Positions 35,846 to 46,599 of a DNA stretch of 64,000 nt are shown one piece after another. Below the pieces are notes generated by a model. The model saw nothing but the letters and a program-made list of their open reading frames with translations, ran no database searches and was not told the origin of the DNA. The translations under genes and the position numbers were made by a program. Origin of the DNA: Mytilinidion resinicola. Taxonomy: Eukaryota > Ascomycota > Dothideomycetes > Mytilinidiales > Mytilinidiaceae. Each line of letters starts with the position of its first letter. Position 1 is the stretch's first letter. The stretch is from assembly GCF_010093595.1 (NCBI RefSeq), contig NW_022985450.1, forward strand, positions 651,765 through 715,764, given 5' to 3'.

Positions 35846-37484
35846 ATGGGTGAGTGCAAACGCAGCGAGGATGAGAAAGTCACTAGCAACCCCTGCGATT
35901 CAGTCATTTTCTCGGATGGCAGTGGCCACGAACAACATTTAGGAACAGCAAATGAACCTACAGCTTCAGACTAGCACAGCTACCGCATACATCATGCCGG
36001 TTCTGACCTCATCGTGTAGATGCTCATCCGCTGCTGAAATTGCAGAGCGAAGATGATTTCATCGATGCTGATACGGCATTGGGCTTGAAAGACAGCATCT
36101 GGAGTACATCCAATTTCTATGATCAAAACGGCTCTGGACAAAGCTCAGGTATGAGCACGAATTTTTCACAATCTCATACTCGCACGTATGCTGCTCGAGT
36201 TGATAATCCGCCCACTGCTGACCCAACCTCTGCAGATGCGCGTTCACTGCTGCAGCCCGCGGAGATGAAGTCGAGCTCAAATCCAAAGCGCAAGATGAAG
36301 TGTACCTATGGACCATGCCAACGCTACGGCCACGATGAAAGCCAATGTTGGTCTAAGTATCCTCATCTCAGCCGGCTGAAATGCACCTACAAACCTTGCC
36401 AACGCCAAGGCCACGATGAAGACAGCTGCTGGTACAAAATTCCGCATCTTGCAACGACCTTTGAGAGCTTACTCAAGATAAACAAAAGCAAGGGTGTTAT
36501 CTACAAGCACAGAGCCGAACACGCAAAGATCAGAGCGGAAACCTTTACCTACCACTTGGAGACCGTGGAGCGTGCGAGATTGAAAGTAGAGCGCCTGGAA
36601 ATAAGAGAAGTAGCTTTTGCTAGCCCCTTCAAGTCATCATCACCTCCTACGAAATCCAGGGTGGCCCTTCGAATGGCCGTCAGACCCTCATCTTCGACGT
36701 CTTCTAGTTCGAGATAGACTGCGAAGACGAGCTGCCATCGCTTGAGACCAACAGCAAGGCCCTGGAGGCTACGGCTGCAAACGTGTTTTATGATCTCCGG
36801 AAAACGATTTTCGGGGTCAAGGGTGTTGCAAAGCACTTCGAAAAGATATATCGAACCGTCAAGGGTGCACTCGCCGAGTCAAGCAATGAGGGAAAAGGAA
36901 GAGCCGTGTTAGTTGCATTTCAAGGAACCAGCGGATCACGAGCGAATGTCGTTTTTGCAGACGAGCTGTGGCTTAGACTGGGGCGGGATGGATACGGGAC
37001 CCACATCTACCACCGGGGGCTCGCCCGCTATTTAAATCGCTGGTACTGGAATGTCGATAACACTCGCGAGGTTAAGCGGGCAGCTGCTAATCTGGATCGA
37101 CTGAACTGGAAGAAGGCCAAGCGTGAGAAATCTAAAGGAGAGAAAGCCAGGACGGAAACAGTCAAGTCAGGAAAAGTCAAGCCATCGAAAGCCAAGACTA
37201 AGAAACCCAAAGCCAAGGCGGAGGAACCCAAAGCCAAGGTGGAGGAACCCAAAGCCAAGGCGGAGAGGGCCTGTTGGGAGAAGGCCAACTGGGAGAATGC
37301 TAAACAGATAGCCATTGATTGGGGGACTGTCGAACCGAAAGACGCCGACCCGAAGGACACTAAGCCGGCCTCAGGTTTAGAGGAGGTCGATTCGGATTGG
37401 GAGAGCTTTACAGAAAAGGCGAGATGGGTCAAGCTCACCACGCGGGCTAAGAGTAAGTCTAGTAGGGATGATCAGAATAGTTGA
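35846..37484 (+). CDS. double zinc-knuckle protein with lysine-rich repeat tail, 473 aa
   Basis: Proposed exons are 35846-35849 (only ATGG), 36020-36660 and 36708-37484; introns are 170 and 47 bp and the whole chain stays in frame. Two tandem knuckles occur near residues 87-130: CTYGPCQRYGHDESQCW and CTYKPCQRQGHDEDSCW, spaced C-x4-C-x4-H-x4-C. The GH..xCW form with a following PHL resembles knuckles of retroelement Gag proteins, which bind single-stranded nucleic acid. The third exon encodes an unrecognised domain (VFYDLRKTIFGVKGVAKHFE to YLNRWYWNVDN). A tail with a 7-residue repeat (PKAKAEE, PKAKVEE, PKAKAER) follows. No protease, integrase or reverse transcriptase is nearby, so it may be a domesticated gene. 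An alternative start reading MGECKRSEDEK from the same ATG would need another splice. Confidence 0.65.
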
Positions 37485-37914
37485 AAGCACCGTAACGAAG
37501 ACTTCGATGGCACGGGAGGAAGTTCCCTTTGAATCACTCGCGATGAGCTAATGTAGAGTCCTCGGCCCACGTTGCTTGTCCCTCGTCTCATACCACCAGC
37601 ATGGCATCGAGTGATTTTTCCAATGTCAACGAACGAGCTAAGCAAAATCAAGAGCATAGATTCACGTGGGATTAAGAGCATGGGTTCTGGACTTGGGGCC
37701 AATAGGGACGCGTTCTTTACTTTCCGCGGTATGCGAAGACATCGCAGCACAACTAACGCCCCGGAGGAGATGACGACTTTACATACAAACGATTGAGGCT
37801 GCCTGGATCTACTTTGTCGGGGATAGTCGTATCAAAGCCCCTACCACTACCACCGGTCATCCGGTGTCACATACCAATGATCACATGCACGCAAAGCCAG
37901 AAGTGCCTAAGATA

Positions 37915-38437
37915 GCATATCAATGACAGCGAGTCTTTATGCTTGATCAGGTCTCTCGTGAGTAATGAAGTTTTAATACCATACATTTCCTTATATCGTT
38001 CTCCGACATCTTGAATTTTGCCTACAGAGGAGATCACGTGACTAGGATCTCTAGCGAGAGCGCGGACTTCAGCCCTGTCCCTAGTGCCTGGACTCGGTCA
38101 TCATTCCTTCAAGAACACTTTGAGCTCATCTCTTCAAGAACACCCTGAGAATCCCTTAGAGTAGTGGGTTAAGACCAGGTCAGTCTCAATCAATTCATTG
38201 TATAGTACAACGCGAGCTTTGAGAATATCATCCATCTCTTTCCAATTTAACGTCTTGCGCTTTTGGAGAGAGCTTACAATACCCCTCCAAACGGCGGTGA
38301 GTGAGGGGTTCTAACCAATGAACTTGGAAGATGGCTGCCCACGCCCAGTTTTCAATCTTCCAAGGTTGCCGGTGCAGAATTATCCCATAGTAAGTAGCGG
38401 TGAGCGGTATCCTGGTTCAGCTGAGCCGTAATCCAAG
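37915..38437. repeat. tandem degenerate repeat, unit 1
   Basis: Aligns in direct orientation with 38551-38998. Shared landmarks are gcttgat..gtgagtaat, acttcagcc..gcctggac, tttccaa..tcaa/taac..ttttggaga, accaatga..gatggct and a terminal tgagccgtaat. Differences are dominated by C/T and G/A. Confidence 0.7.
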
Positions 38438-38550
38438 TATCTTGCATCACACCCCGTCAAATGTCAACCAATAAGATCGTGAGATGATAACTTGCGTGCT
38501 CGTCATCTGACCATGAACATAACGAGCTGCTGCTAGGCAGATTCGGCGAG

Positions 38551-38998
38551 GTGTCTACCAATGACAAAAAGCCTTCCGGCTTGATTCGCTCATTTGTGAG
38601 TAATTAGGTATTAATACTCAACATCGCTCGCCGATGTCTAGACCTTCACCCTTCTCGGCGTGGGCACGTGCTCTGTGTATCTGGGCCAGGCGATGGTACT
38701 TCAGCCTCGCCGCTAATGCCTGGACGTATCCATGATCTCTTCAATATTACTTTGAACAGCAATCGAATTGATGATATACTACCAAAATCGAGCTCATTTC
38801 TTTCCCCACACGAGACTTCAAGAACCCGTTTTTCTCTTTCCAAGTCAAGATATTACGTTTTCGGAGACTACTTGAACCTCCGCACAGGCCTCGATACTTG
38901 GGTGCTCGCGACCAATGACATCGAAAGATGGCTAATCGCCCCCAATATCTAGTTTTCAATTGTCGACATCTTTTAAGTGTTTGAGCCGTAATTTCAGT
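38551..38998. repeat. tandem degenerate repeat, unit 2
   Basis: Direct-orientation partner of 37915-38437, about 450 bp after small gaps. Neither copy codes for a recognisable protein. Confidence 0.7.
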
Positions 38999-41900
38999 GG
39001 TTCGGCGAATAGATCAAAGCGATGGCGGTGGGCACATGCGCGGCTGACTCGATACTGTGGAGAAGTCTCGCTCGCTACCAATGAAACTACAAGAAGGTTG
39101 TCGGTGCCTGATTTTAGATATCCTTTCTTTGCACGCCCGCGTTCGCGGAGACCCGGAATGAGCCGTGAAATCTACGTCGTAGCCAATGAAGGTCATTAGA
39201 TTAGGGCTGTGCTCGATTCTAGTCTCGATCCTGTTTCCGGTGAAGGTGTGGCTTGCGCCGCTTTGCGGGTGCCTGCAAAAGTGCTCGTCAGTTCCATGAA
39301 CATTCAACGCATTATCACTTTTCCGACCCAGATTCTGACCCACCTGAAAGCTCTCAACACATCGCCGGGACAAATTCGCTCTGAAAAGGTGTTTTCTAAA
39401 ACCTCTGATTGGCAAAAGGAGAAAATTAGCCCTCTCTCTTCATCGCAGTATTGTGAGTTTCCGTAAGAGTCTTCACAGTTGCATCCTATTTGACTACCTA
39501 CAGCCAATCACGTCGACACAAGACTACTCACACCCAAATTTCGACTTTCAGAATGAAGGAAAGTGGTGACGGGGATAAGCTGTAATACAAGACTATCAGG
39601 AAGGCGGAAGCGGCAGCTTCCCAGCGCTAGCTACTTCACTGGGCAGACTCCGAAGTTTGATTTAACGGTTGCTCATGGCCAACCAGGCTAAAGAAGGGTA
39701 TTAGCACCCGATCTTCACTTCGAAGTCGAATACGCCTGGGTGTCGATGGCGAGCCGTACTGTGCCTAGGTGGGCGACTTGCATATCCCTCGTTCAATTAC
39801 GAGTCCGGGTGGGTGACCTCCGGATCAATTCTGCTCTTCACCGGAAATCGCAATCCTAGAGTTTGACCGGAGGAGCAAATCTGCGTGCAACCAATGAGAC
39901 AGTAAGACTGCAGCCCACTCCCAGAATTCAGTTCTTTTGATGGCGACCGCTATGTCCCGGATTACATGATGAGCCGTAATGTGGATGACTTGCATATAAC
40001 TCGACCAATCACAGAATCTGGCGCTCAGAGAAGGAGCCTGAGGCCTTTATGCGGGTGCCAAGCATACCCCAGGTCAGCTCCTGGAAACGGGTGGAGTAGT
40101 GTCGAAGCGATGACACGTGGCAGGCTCTACGAAACTTGCTCGCAGCCAATGGTTCGGACATGCTTCCGATTTTCGGCCAAATCTGAAAGAATGAGCCGCG
40201 ATTTAGCTACGCCGTTGAGTGGACGGGTGGAAACAGACTACAGATCCATTGCTCTTCCAATAGTAGTTGAAACGCCTGACTAGGACTCGTAAGATCGGAA
40301 TAAGCCTATCTGCACTCGGTCCTCAGCAATCAACGTCTGCTTTACCCTGTCATTCCCAGCGCTACATGAACGGCACTCGTAATCAGAGGGACCTAAATAT
40401 GCCACGTTTGGGCTGATGGCTGGCACGGTACTTTGTGAGGTAAGCTTGTTACTGCTCTTCGTCATGATCACTAGAAGACTCGAGCGGACGACATGGCCAT
40501 TATCTACTTCCGAACTTCGACTCCCAATCTACAAACCAGGGAAAGACATTACTCTATCGTCAAAGACGCGATGCTGGTGCTTGGCCTTGCTCTCGTCACT
40601 TTTGGGATCGAACAGACTGAAAAAGTCTGAAGCGATGGATGATGTAGGAGTGTACTTTTTTTTTTACCACTCATAAAGCTATGAGATCGTCGTTCGCTCT
40701 AAATTTTAGGTCTTTGTCATCTTCTAAGGAAGTGTTCAAACTGTCGTAACTCAAAGGTGGAATATTAAGGCTGTTGACTGACTATGGAGCACACTCGTCA
40801 TGCTTTGGTTTTACATATTTTTTCGCGAGCAAAAGTTCTAGACGAGGCATCAAGGCGAACGCGGTTAGATCATAGATGGGTATAGAAATCTAACCGCAAA
40901 AGCCATTTCAGTTTAGCCGGCTGTATGCGCGTTGACTGGAGATGAAGACGGAGAAGTTGAGCGGATGATTCTGAAGTGGCCAGCCAAACCAAAGCACTAT
41001 GCTGTCACTTGATTTTCCTTGCGATTGAGGTTTGGGAACGATAACCGATTCGATGTCAACAATACCAGCACAACGAGTGAGCCTCAGAGTGTACGGATGA
41101 CCGCGATAAAAGGGTAAGATGAAGCAGCTTCCCTTGGTAGGCTTGAAGCTGAGCTTGACTGGTGCTAGTTCCATGGTGTACATAGGACGGTAGGACCCAT
41201 AAGCTCGCAAGGAATTTGACTGCACGCAACTTTCACTTTCCACGAGCTAGCGGGCGGGCTGGTTATAACTGACGTGGAAGCAGCACTGATGAGCCTTCAT
41301 TTGAGGCTGTGCATGATCTTCTTGGACGTGTTCAGCTACTTATGCGAGCATGAGAAAGTTAGCTCAGTGGGTTGGGATGCAGACTCACTGGTTAAGTCGT
41401 TCTTGGTTAGAATGTGTTTACGACCAACGAGATCAAATGAGGAATGATAGAGACCAATGAAATCCAAAGTAAGTCACTCGAGGCCATATTGCAGTTCTCA
41501 GTGAACGCCCCAAGTCATTGATTCATAGCACACGGAGGCGCAATTTGGGGCAGTGCAAAACGCCTTGCATAAGTTCAGCCAACCATGAATGAGATGGAAT
41601 GTACCCTAGTGTATGAGGGTCAGAAGCGCTCCCGACTGACTGCTTGGGATCAGTGAGATCGAAAACAGGTTGCGCGCGCCCTCATTTCAGTTCTCAGGGT
41701 GGAAAGCATCATGCATAGTGTGAGCCGTAATTTGGGGCAGTGCACACTTCTTGCATATCGTGGGCGAGGCTGAGTTGGAACGAAGACACGCCAGGCAGCG
41801 CTGCGGTAGGGTCTACTTGCAACCAATAATACCACAAGAGGGTCGCCGGCACCTAAATTTCAGGTTCGAAGGCTGAAGAGCCTCAACACTTTCCTCCCTA

Positions 41901-42289
41901 GTTAGTTGAGCCGCGATTTACCTAATCATGGGGCCTTGCGTTATCATTGGATCCTTAATTGCATTCGACTTGAGAAGCAGCGCCTGTATATACATACTCT
42001 AGAAATGGTCCTGCACGTGACCGGAAAGATTTCTGAAGTCACATACCTTAGAATGTCGTGGCCGCAATCTTCACCCGAAATATATGTTAGGAGAGTATCA
42101 AAACGATGACTCATAGACTTGTACTCCTATAGCGCACACGTGAGCTTCTGGCTGAATGAGATTAGCGATAAATATCTCGATGATCGGATGCTGGTATGCA
42201 CGATGGTACTTTATTGCTTCAAATCAATAGAGAATCAGAGATAATATAAAACTATCACATCACGTTAATAAGGCTTAGATTCAGTTGAA

Positions 42290-45200
42290 TTAGTTGAGGA
42301 TGTTCGGAATCTTAGTCGCGAGTGCTGATTGCGCGGCTTGTTGCTCTTGTTCTTCTTGTTGGCGCAAAGGATGAAGGCAAGTCTGCCCCATCTTGGATTT
42401 GTGGTGATTGTCCAAGATGTCCGAGCGGGAAAAGGCCTTGCCACAACCCCAACGGTCTCCATTTTTCAAAGGCCCACTGCAAAAGTAATTCTTCATGTGC
42501 CCTTTCTCGTGACGGATGCGATCGCTGTCCCGAACGAAGCTTTTCCCACACTCACGACATCTATAAGGCCGCTCAGTTGCATGGGTCCGGAGGTGCGACG
42601 CCAGGTTGTTACTTTTCGAGTAGATTTTGGAACAATGGTGGCATTTGAATTCCGTTTGTCGGACTCTTTTCGTCTTAGGCGGTCGTCGCGGTTCCGCCTC
42701 TGGCTCCGACTCAGAGGCCTCAACCGGTGCCGCCACGGCTTCCTCTTCGGAAGTTTTGTTTGCCATGCTCTGTTGAACATCTTGATCTGTGGGAAACTCC
42801 TGATCTTGAGCATCTGGGACTGGATGGGTCTCCTTCACGTGACGATCTCGTTCTCCCGCCGATAAGAATCCAAAAACGAAACCTGTGCAGGATTCATCCA
42901 TACACCGGAAAGGTCGCTCATGTTGTGTGACGTGTCTGTCTCGTTCTTCGGTGGACTGGAAACCAGTTGTGAAGAACACACAGCTAAATCGCGGGCATTT
43001 GAAGAGAAAATCGCCGTACTTTTCCTCAACTCTTTGCCGGATGGAAGGCTCGATCGGAGACGCCAATGTTGCTTCTAGTACTTTGCGAACTGTGCCGACG
43101 GTGTCAACCAAATCCAGAGCAATTTCTTCCTTTTTCATGTTTCCGAAGAATCTTAGCTGTTTCCTTGATGAGACTACTGCTCTCTCAAGTTCGTCGTAAA
43201 AAGGCAATGATTTGAAGGCCTGGAGTTTCTCGCTCGTTCGTTTTGATATTGCAAAGTTGGTGCTTGGGGAAGTCCAATGCTGGTCGATAAAAGCCTCTAA
43301 AGATTCCATGAGCTGTTTCATTTGGCGTTCGTAACTAGCTTCATTCGAAATACCAGCCTCAAGATGCCGAATCCAGTAAAGCACAGCGTAGTCCATGAAG
43401 ACGTAATCTCCGTCCAGAACACGAGTTTCGGAGGGCGGGTCCAAAAACGCAGGGAAGTTCAAGTAGTCAATACACAGGGTCGCCAACTTCATATCTTCAG
43501 CTACTAGATCGACATGGCCTTCGTCAACTAGGAAGCTGTTCGATTGGATTAGCGAATACGTCGCCAGACCAACGCGAGAGATCTCTAGACTTACAATTTT
43601 GCGGTCAAATGAACCAGCTCCAGGGTGCCATCTGATCGTAGCTCCACCAAAGACTCACAAAGGTCTTTTGGGGCAACCACGAACTTGCGACGTTCGAGCT
43701 CAACTGACTGGTCGTCCAGATTGATCGATTTTACACCTTGTATTTCGTGCCATTTGAGTGGTCTCTTTGCGCATACCAGCAATCCAAACAGCATTAACGC
43801 ATCCTCCATCCGCGAACGAGAAGCTTGTTGGTTTATTCTGACCATAATTCGGCGGTAACTTCGGTCTAATCAGCCAAAAGGCCAAGCTAGATCTATGTGG
43901 ACTTACGCGGCATTGATCTCCTTTGGAAAAACGTTTGGTTCAAGTTCTTGGTCCAAACCGACCATCGAGGTTTGGCCTGACAAGTTGATCCATATCAACT
44001 TTGCGAGCAAGAACATGCCTTGTTGCAGGTTAGCAATCAGCATAGATCAAACGAAGAAATTGATCAAAATGGACCTTTGACGGAGCTAGCCACATTACTA
44101 GCTATAGTCCTTTCCCTTTCGTCTGAAAGCTTGAACAGGTCTTTGAGATTATTAGCCTCTACTCGGCAGTATTCTTCAATGTCGCCCTTGTTGTCGTCGG
44201 TTGTAATTTTGATAGAGGCAAGGCCCGAGAAGTCTTTTCGGGCAGCGCTATCATCTTGGCTGACGAAAAGACAACGCAACCTATCGGGCTCACTGGATGG
44301 AAGATCTTCAACCAGCTTTCTGAACCATTGGGCGATAATCTTTCGCTCCGCTCTAGAGCATTCGTCCAAGCCGTCGACGATGATATAGGCAGCCTTGCAG
44401 TTTGCGAAGGCATGGACTAAAAGCTCTTCGACAAGGCTTGGTGAGGTTAGGACTGGCTCAACGCTGTCGCAGCATTTTTGATAAAGGTAGAGCAGTAAGC
44501 CTTTGTCTTGCTGAAGGAGTTGTGCTAGCAAAGTACGAGCAAGCGCGATGAAATTGTCTTGGCTGGGTTTGTTGTGCTTGCAATAGAAGAACAGAGTTAC
44601 TGGCTTAGACGCGAGCTTTTGCGTTTCCTCTACAACGAGGGAAGCGAGTACGCTTTTTCCTATCCTATGTTAGAGTCCCGTTCCAACAGCATTCCTAGCA
44701 GTTAGAGGCTCACCTGCTCCGGGAATACCGTTGAGCCACAGAAGCGGGGGTATCGTTGCGTACTGAGGATCAAACCACTTTTTGAAGGTAGGATTGACTA
44801 AGAGCCACCTTCCGGTGCCAGGGTAGTCTGCCCTTATTTTGGAAAGATGGTATTGATCGGTGTCGATAGAGGTGGCTCTAAGCCAATTGTACACGGAATG
44901 TGATCGGCGTAATTCCTCGTTCTTGATCTCGGCCTCAAAGCGGTCGTTTTCTATAAGCCTCGACTCCCTAAAATCTTCGATCTGGGAGAGAGTCGCTTGA
45001 TTTTCGATCAAACTCCGATGCCGGGACATATTGGAAATAATGCCGGAGAAACGAGACTTGTAGGTCTTCCAAGTTGCATCGAACATCTGCTTCCATACTA
45101 TACAAGACGATTTAGCAGACTATGAATGATCAGGAGCAACTGTACTCACGCGGCTGTTGGAAATATGCCAATGCTATCCGATGAAACTTGAGTATGTCTT

Positions 45201-45769
45201 CATACATCAGAGAAAGGACTTGGACCATATGTGGTTTGCTATGGAAGAGATCTTGGTACTGCAAAAGCAGAGGCAGGCTTTCTCCGATATTCTCATATGT
45301 ATCAAGCAATTCTGTGAAGGCTTCGGCGTAGGCGCTCGCCACCTATTTGTAGGAAGTAAATCTTTATCCATCAATTGCACGTGAAAGATCATACCTGTAA
45401 TAAAAGTTTGATAGGGCCCTATCCACACATCAGCTTTGAAGTCATGCAGTGAGAATACAGGTTCATTGACACGTAATCCAAGTTTGCAAGGAAACGCGTA
45501 TAAATTACCCAAACAAATGCCACAAATTCACTGCTATTGCAGAACACCTCGACAACCTTTCCGTATTGCTCAATCGCCTCCAGGAACGGCTTCAACCGGT
45601 TCAAGTTCTGCAGCCGGCGTTGCGAGTGTTGTTTAGCTTGTAACTCTGCGATACTCTGTTTCAGGTCACTAAAAGTCGTCATTTTGAAGTTGTTCTGGTC
45701 TTTCTTCTTGAGATTTTTCTTGAAGTCTTCTAAGGTTCGATCAAAGGCTGATCCTTGACTGGTAGCCAT
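42290..45769 (-). CDS. NACHT NTPase (NLR-like) with C-terminal C2H2 zinc-finger array, 1022 aa
   Basis: Eight exons on the minus strand: 45769-45509, 45418-45395, 45342-45150, 45097-44714, 44659-44075, 44018-43907, 43858-43595 and 43535-42290; all joins keep frame. Residues 1-160 form the helical N-terminal region usual in fungal NACHT proteins (EQYGKVVEVFCNSSEFVAFV). Walker A, GIPGAGKS, is near residue 283, and Walker B, YIIVDGLDEC, near 380. VHLTAKFFLVDE near 605 marks the end of the winged-helix-like part. Instead of ankyrin, WD or TPR repeats the C-terminus carries about five zinc fingers (about 785-990). Two are canonical (FKCHHCSKIYSKSNNLASHL and PYRCRECGKSFVRDSDRIRH). A Glu-rich linker precedes them. 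Such NTPases act as intracellular sensors or cell-death switches; the fingers suggest nucleic-acid or protein binding. It is divergent from the SNF2 gene. Confidence 0.88.
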
Positions 45770-46599
45770 CGCGCATCAAGTACACCTGCTTGTCGGCGTC
45801 AGAGGCTCTCCAATATGCTTGCGACGAACTGAGCAAGATGTAAGCTCATCAGTTTGAACGATGGGTAGACTTCCCAACCCATCTTTGAGGCTCTCACCTA
45901 ACACTCTTACGTGGAATTAGCATACATACCTTCGTCCCACAGTCAGAATTCAAAGTCAACGAAAATCATGTCTCGGTCCTTAATGATTTCCCGCTGACAG
46001 CTTCGTGTAATGTGGCCGCGGCATACTTGCAGGATTAGAAGGTAAGGCTGCATCCAGGCAGAACCGAGGACTTTCAGCCTGGTCATCGCTCAGCCCCCAC
46101 CCAATTTCTACAGCGTGCAGGTGGCACAGCCTAGACCGGTGAGGCTGATAGCGAACGGACCTCAGCAAGTCCTCCTCTCCTGGTTACATCTCTGAGTATG
46201 CCTCGTTGGCAATGTTGAGGGAGTAAATTGTCTAGCTTGCCGTCACATAAGGAAGTGCAGGTGGAGTCCTGGCCGCAATCTCGAATATTCTTGCTAGTCA
46301 TCTTTCGCGTTAATTAGTTAGAACTAGCTGTGCTTAGTAAGTAGCTTCATTTTCTAACCCATCATCACTCACCACCACCTAGACACCTTTTTAACGAATA
46401 CGTCGTTACTCTAGCGGTAGCTCATATTCATTGACTTTCCAGAATACTTGTTCTCGGTTCCGCGCGTGCGGATTTTGACTTTATTTACCTTCAATTTACC
46501 TTTGTTCAGGAGAGCCGTTTTACGGTATCAGCGTCGTCAAATCGAAGTAATGAGAGCAATTCTCATTTCATCAGAAATATTCATGCTAGAGCGGTCGTA
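45770..46599. promoter_or_regulatory. 830-bp bidirectional upstream region (NACHT-C2H2 / SNF2 pair)
   Basis: Lies between the start codons of two genes on opposite strands. No other gene is present. It is A/T-richer towards the SNF2 side. No specific operator was recognised. Confidence 0.45.

Larger units (their letters stand above)
37485..42289. other. degenerate repeat cluster, no gene
   Basis: Related motifs recur throughout. tgagccgtaatt-like strings are at about 38421, 38982, 39161, 39970, 40193, 41535, 41722 and 41908. accaatga-like strings followed by gatggctgcccac-like sequence are at about 38322, 38912, 39079, 39886 and 41823. These behave as many old copies of one or a few elements, heavily altered by transitions. 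A further local pair is 41488-41590 with 41680-41770. No open frame is convincing. A run of ten T is at about 40655. The same family occurs in the opposite orientation at 50.3-53.5 kb. Confidence 0.6.

Noticed and set aside
37915..38998. CRISPR-like or satellite array
   Set aside because: Units are long, diverged and few, with no short exact repeats or spacers; they are decayed duplications.
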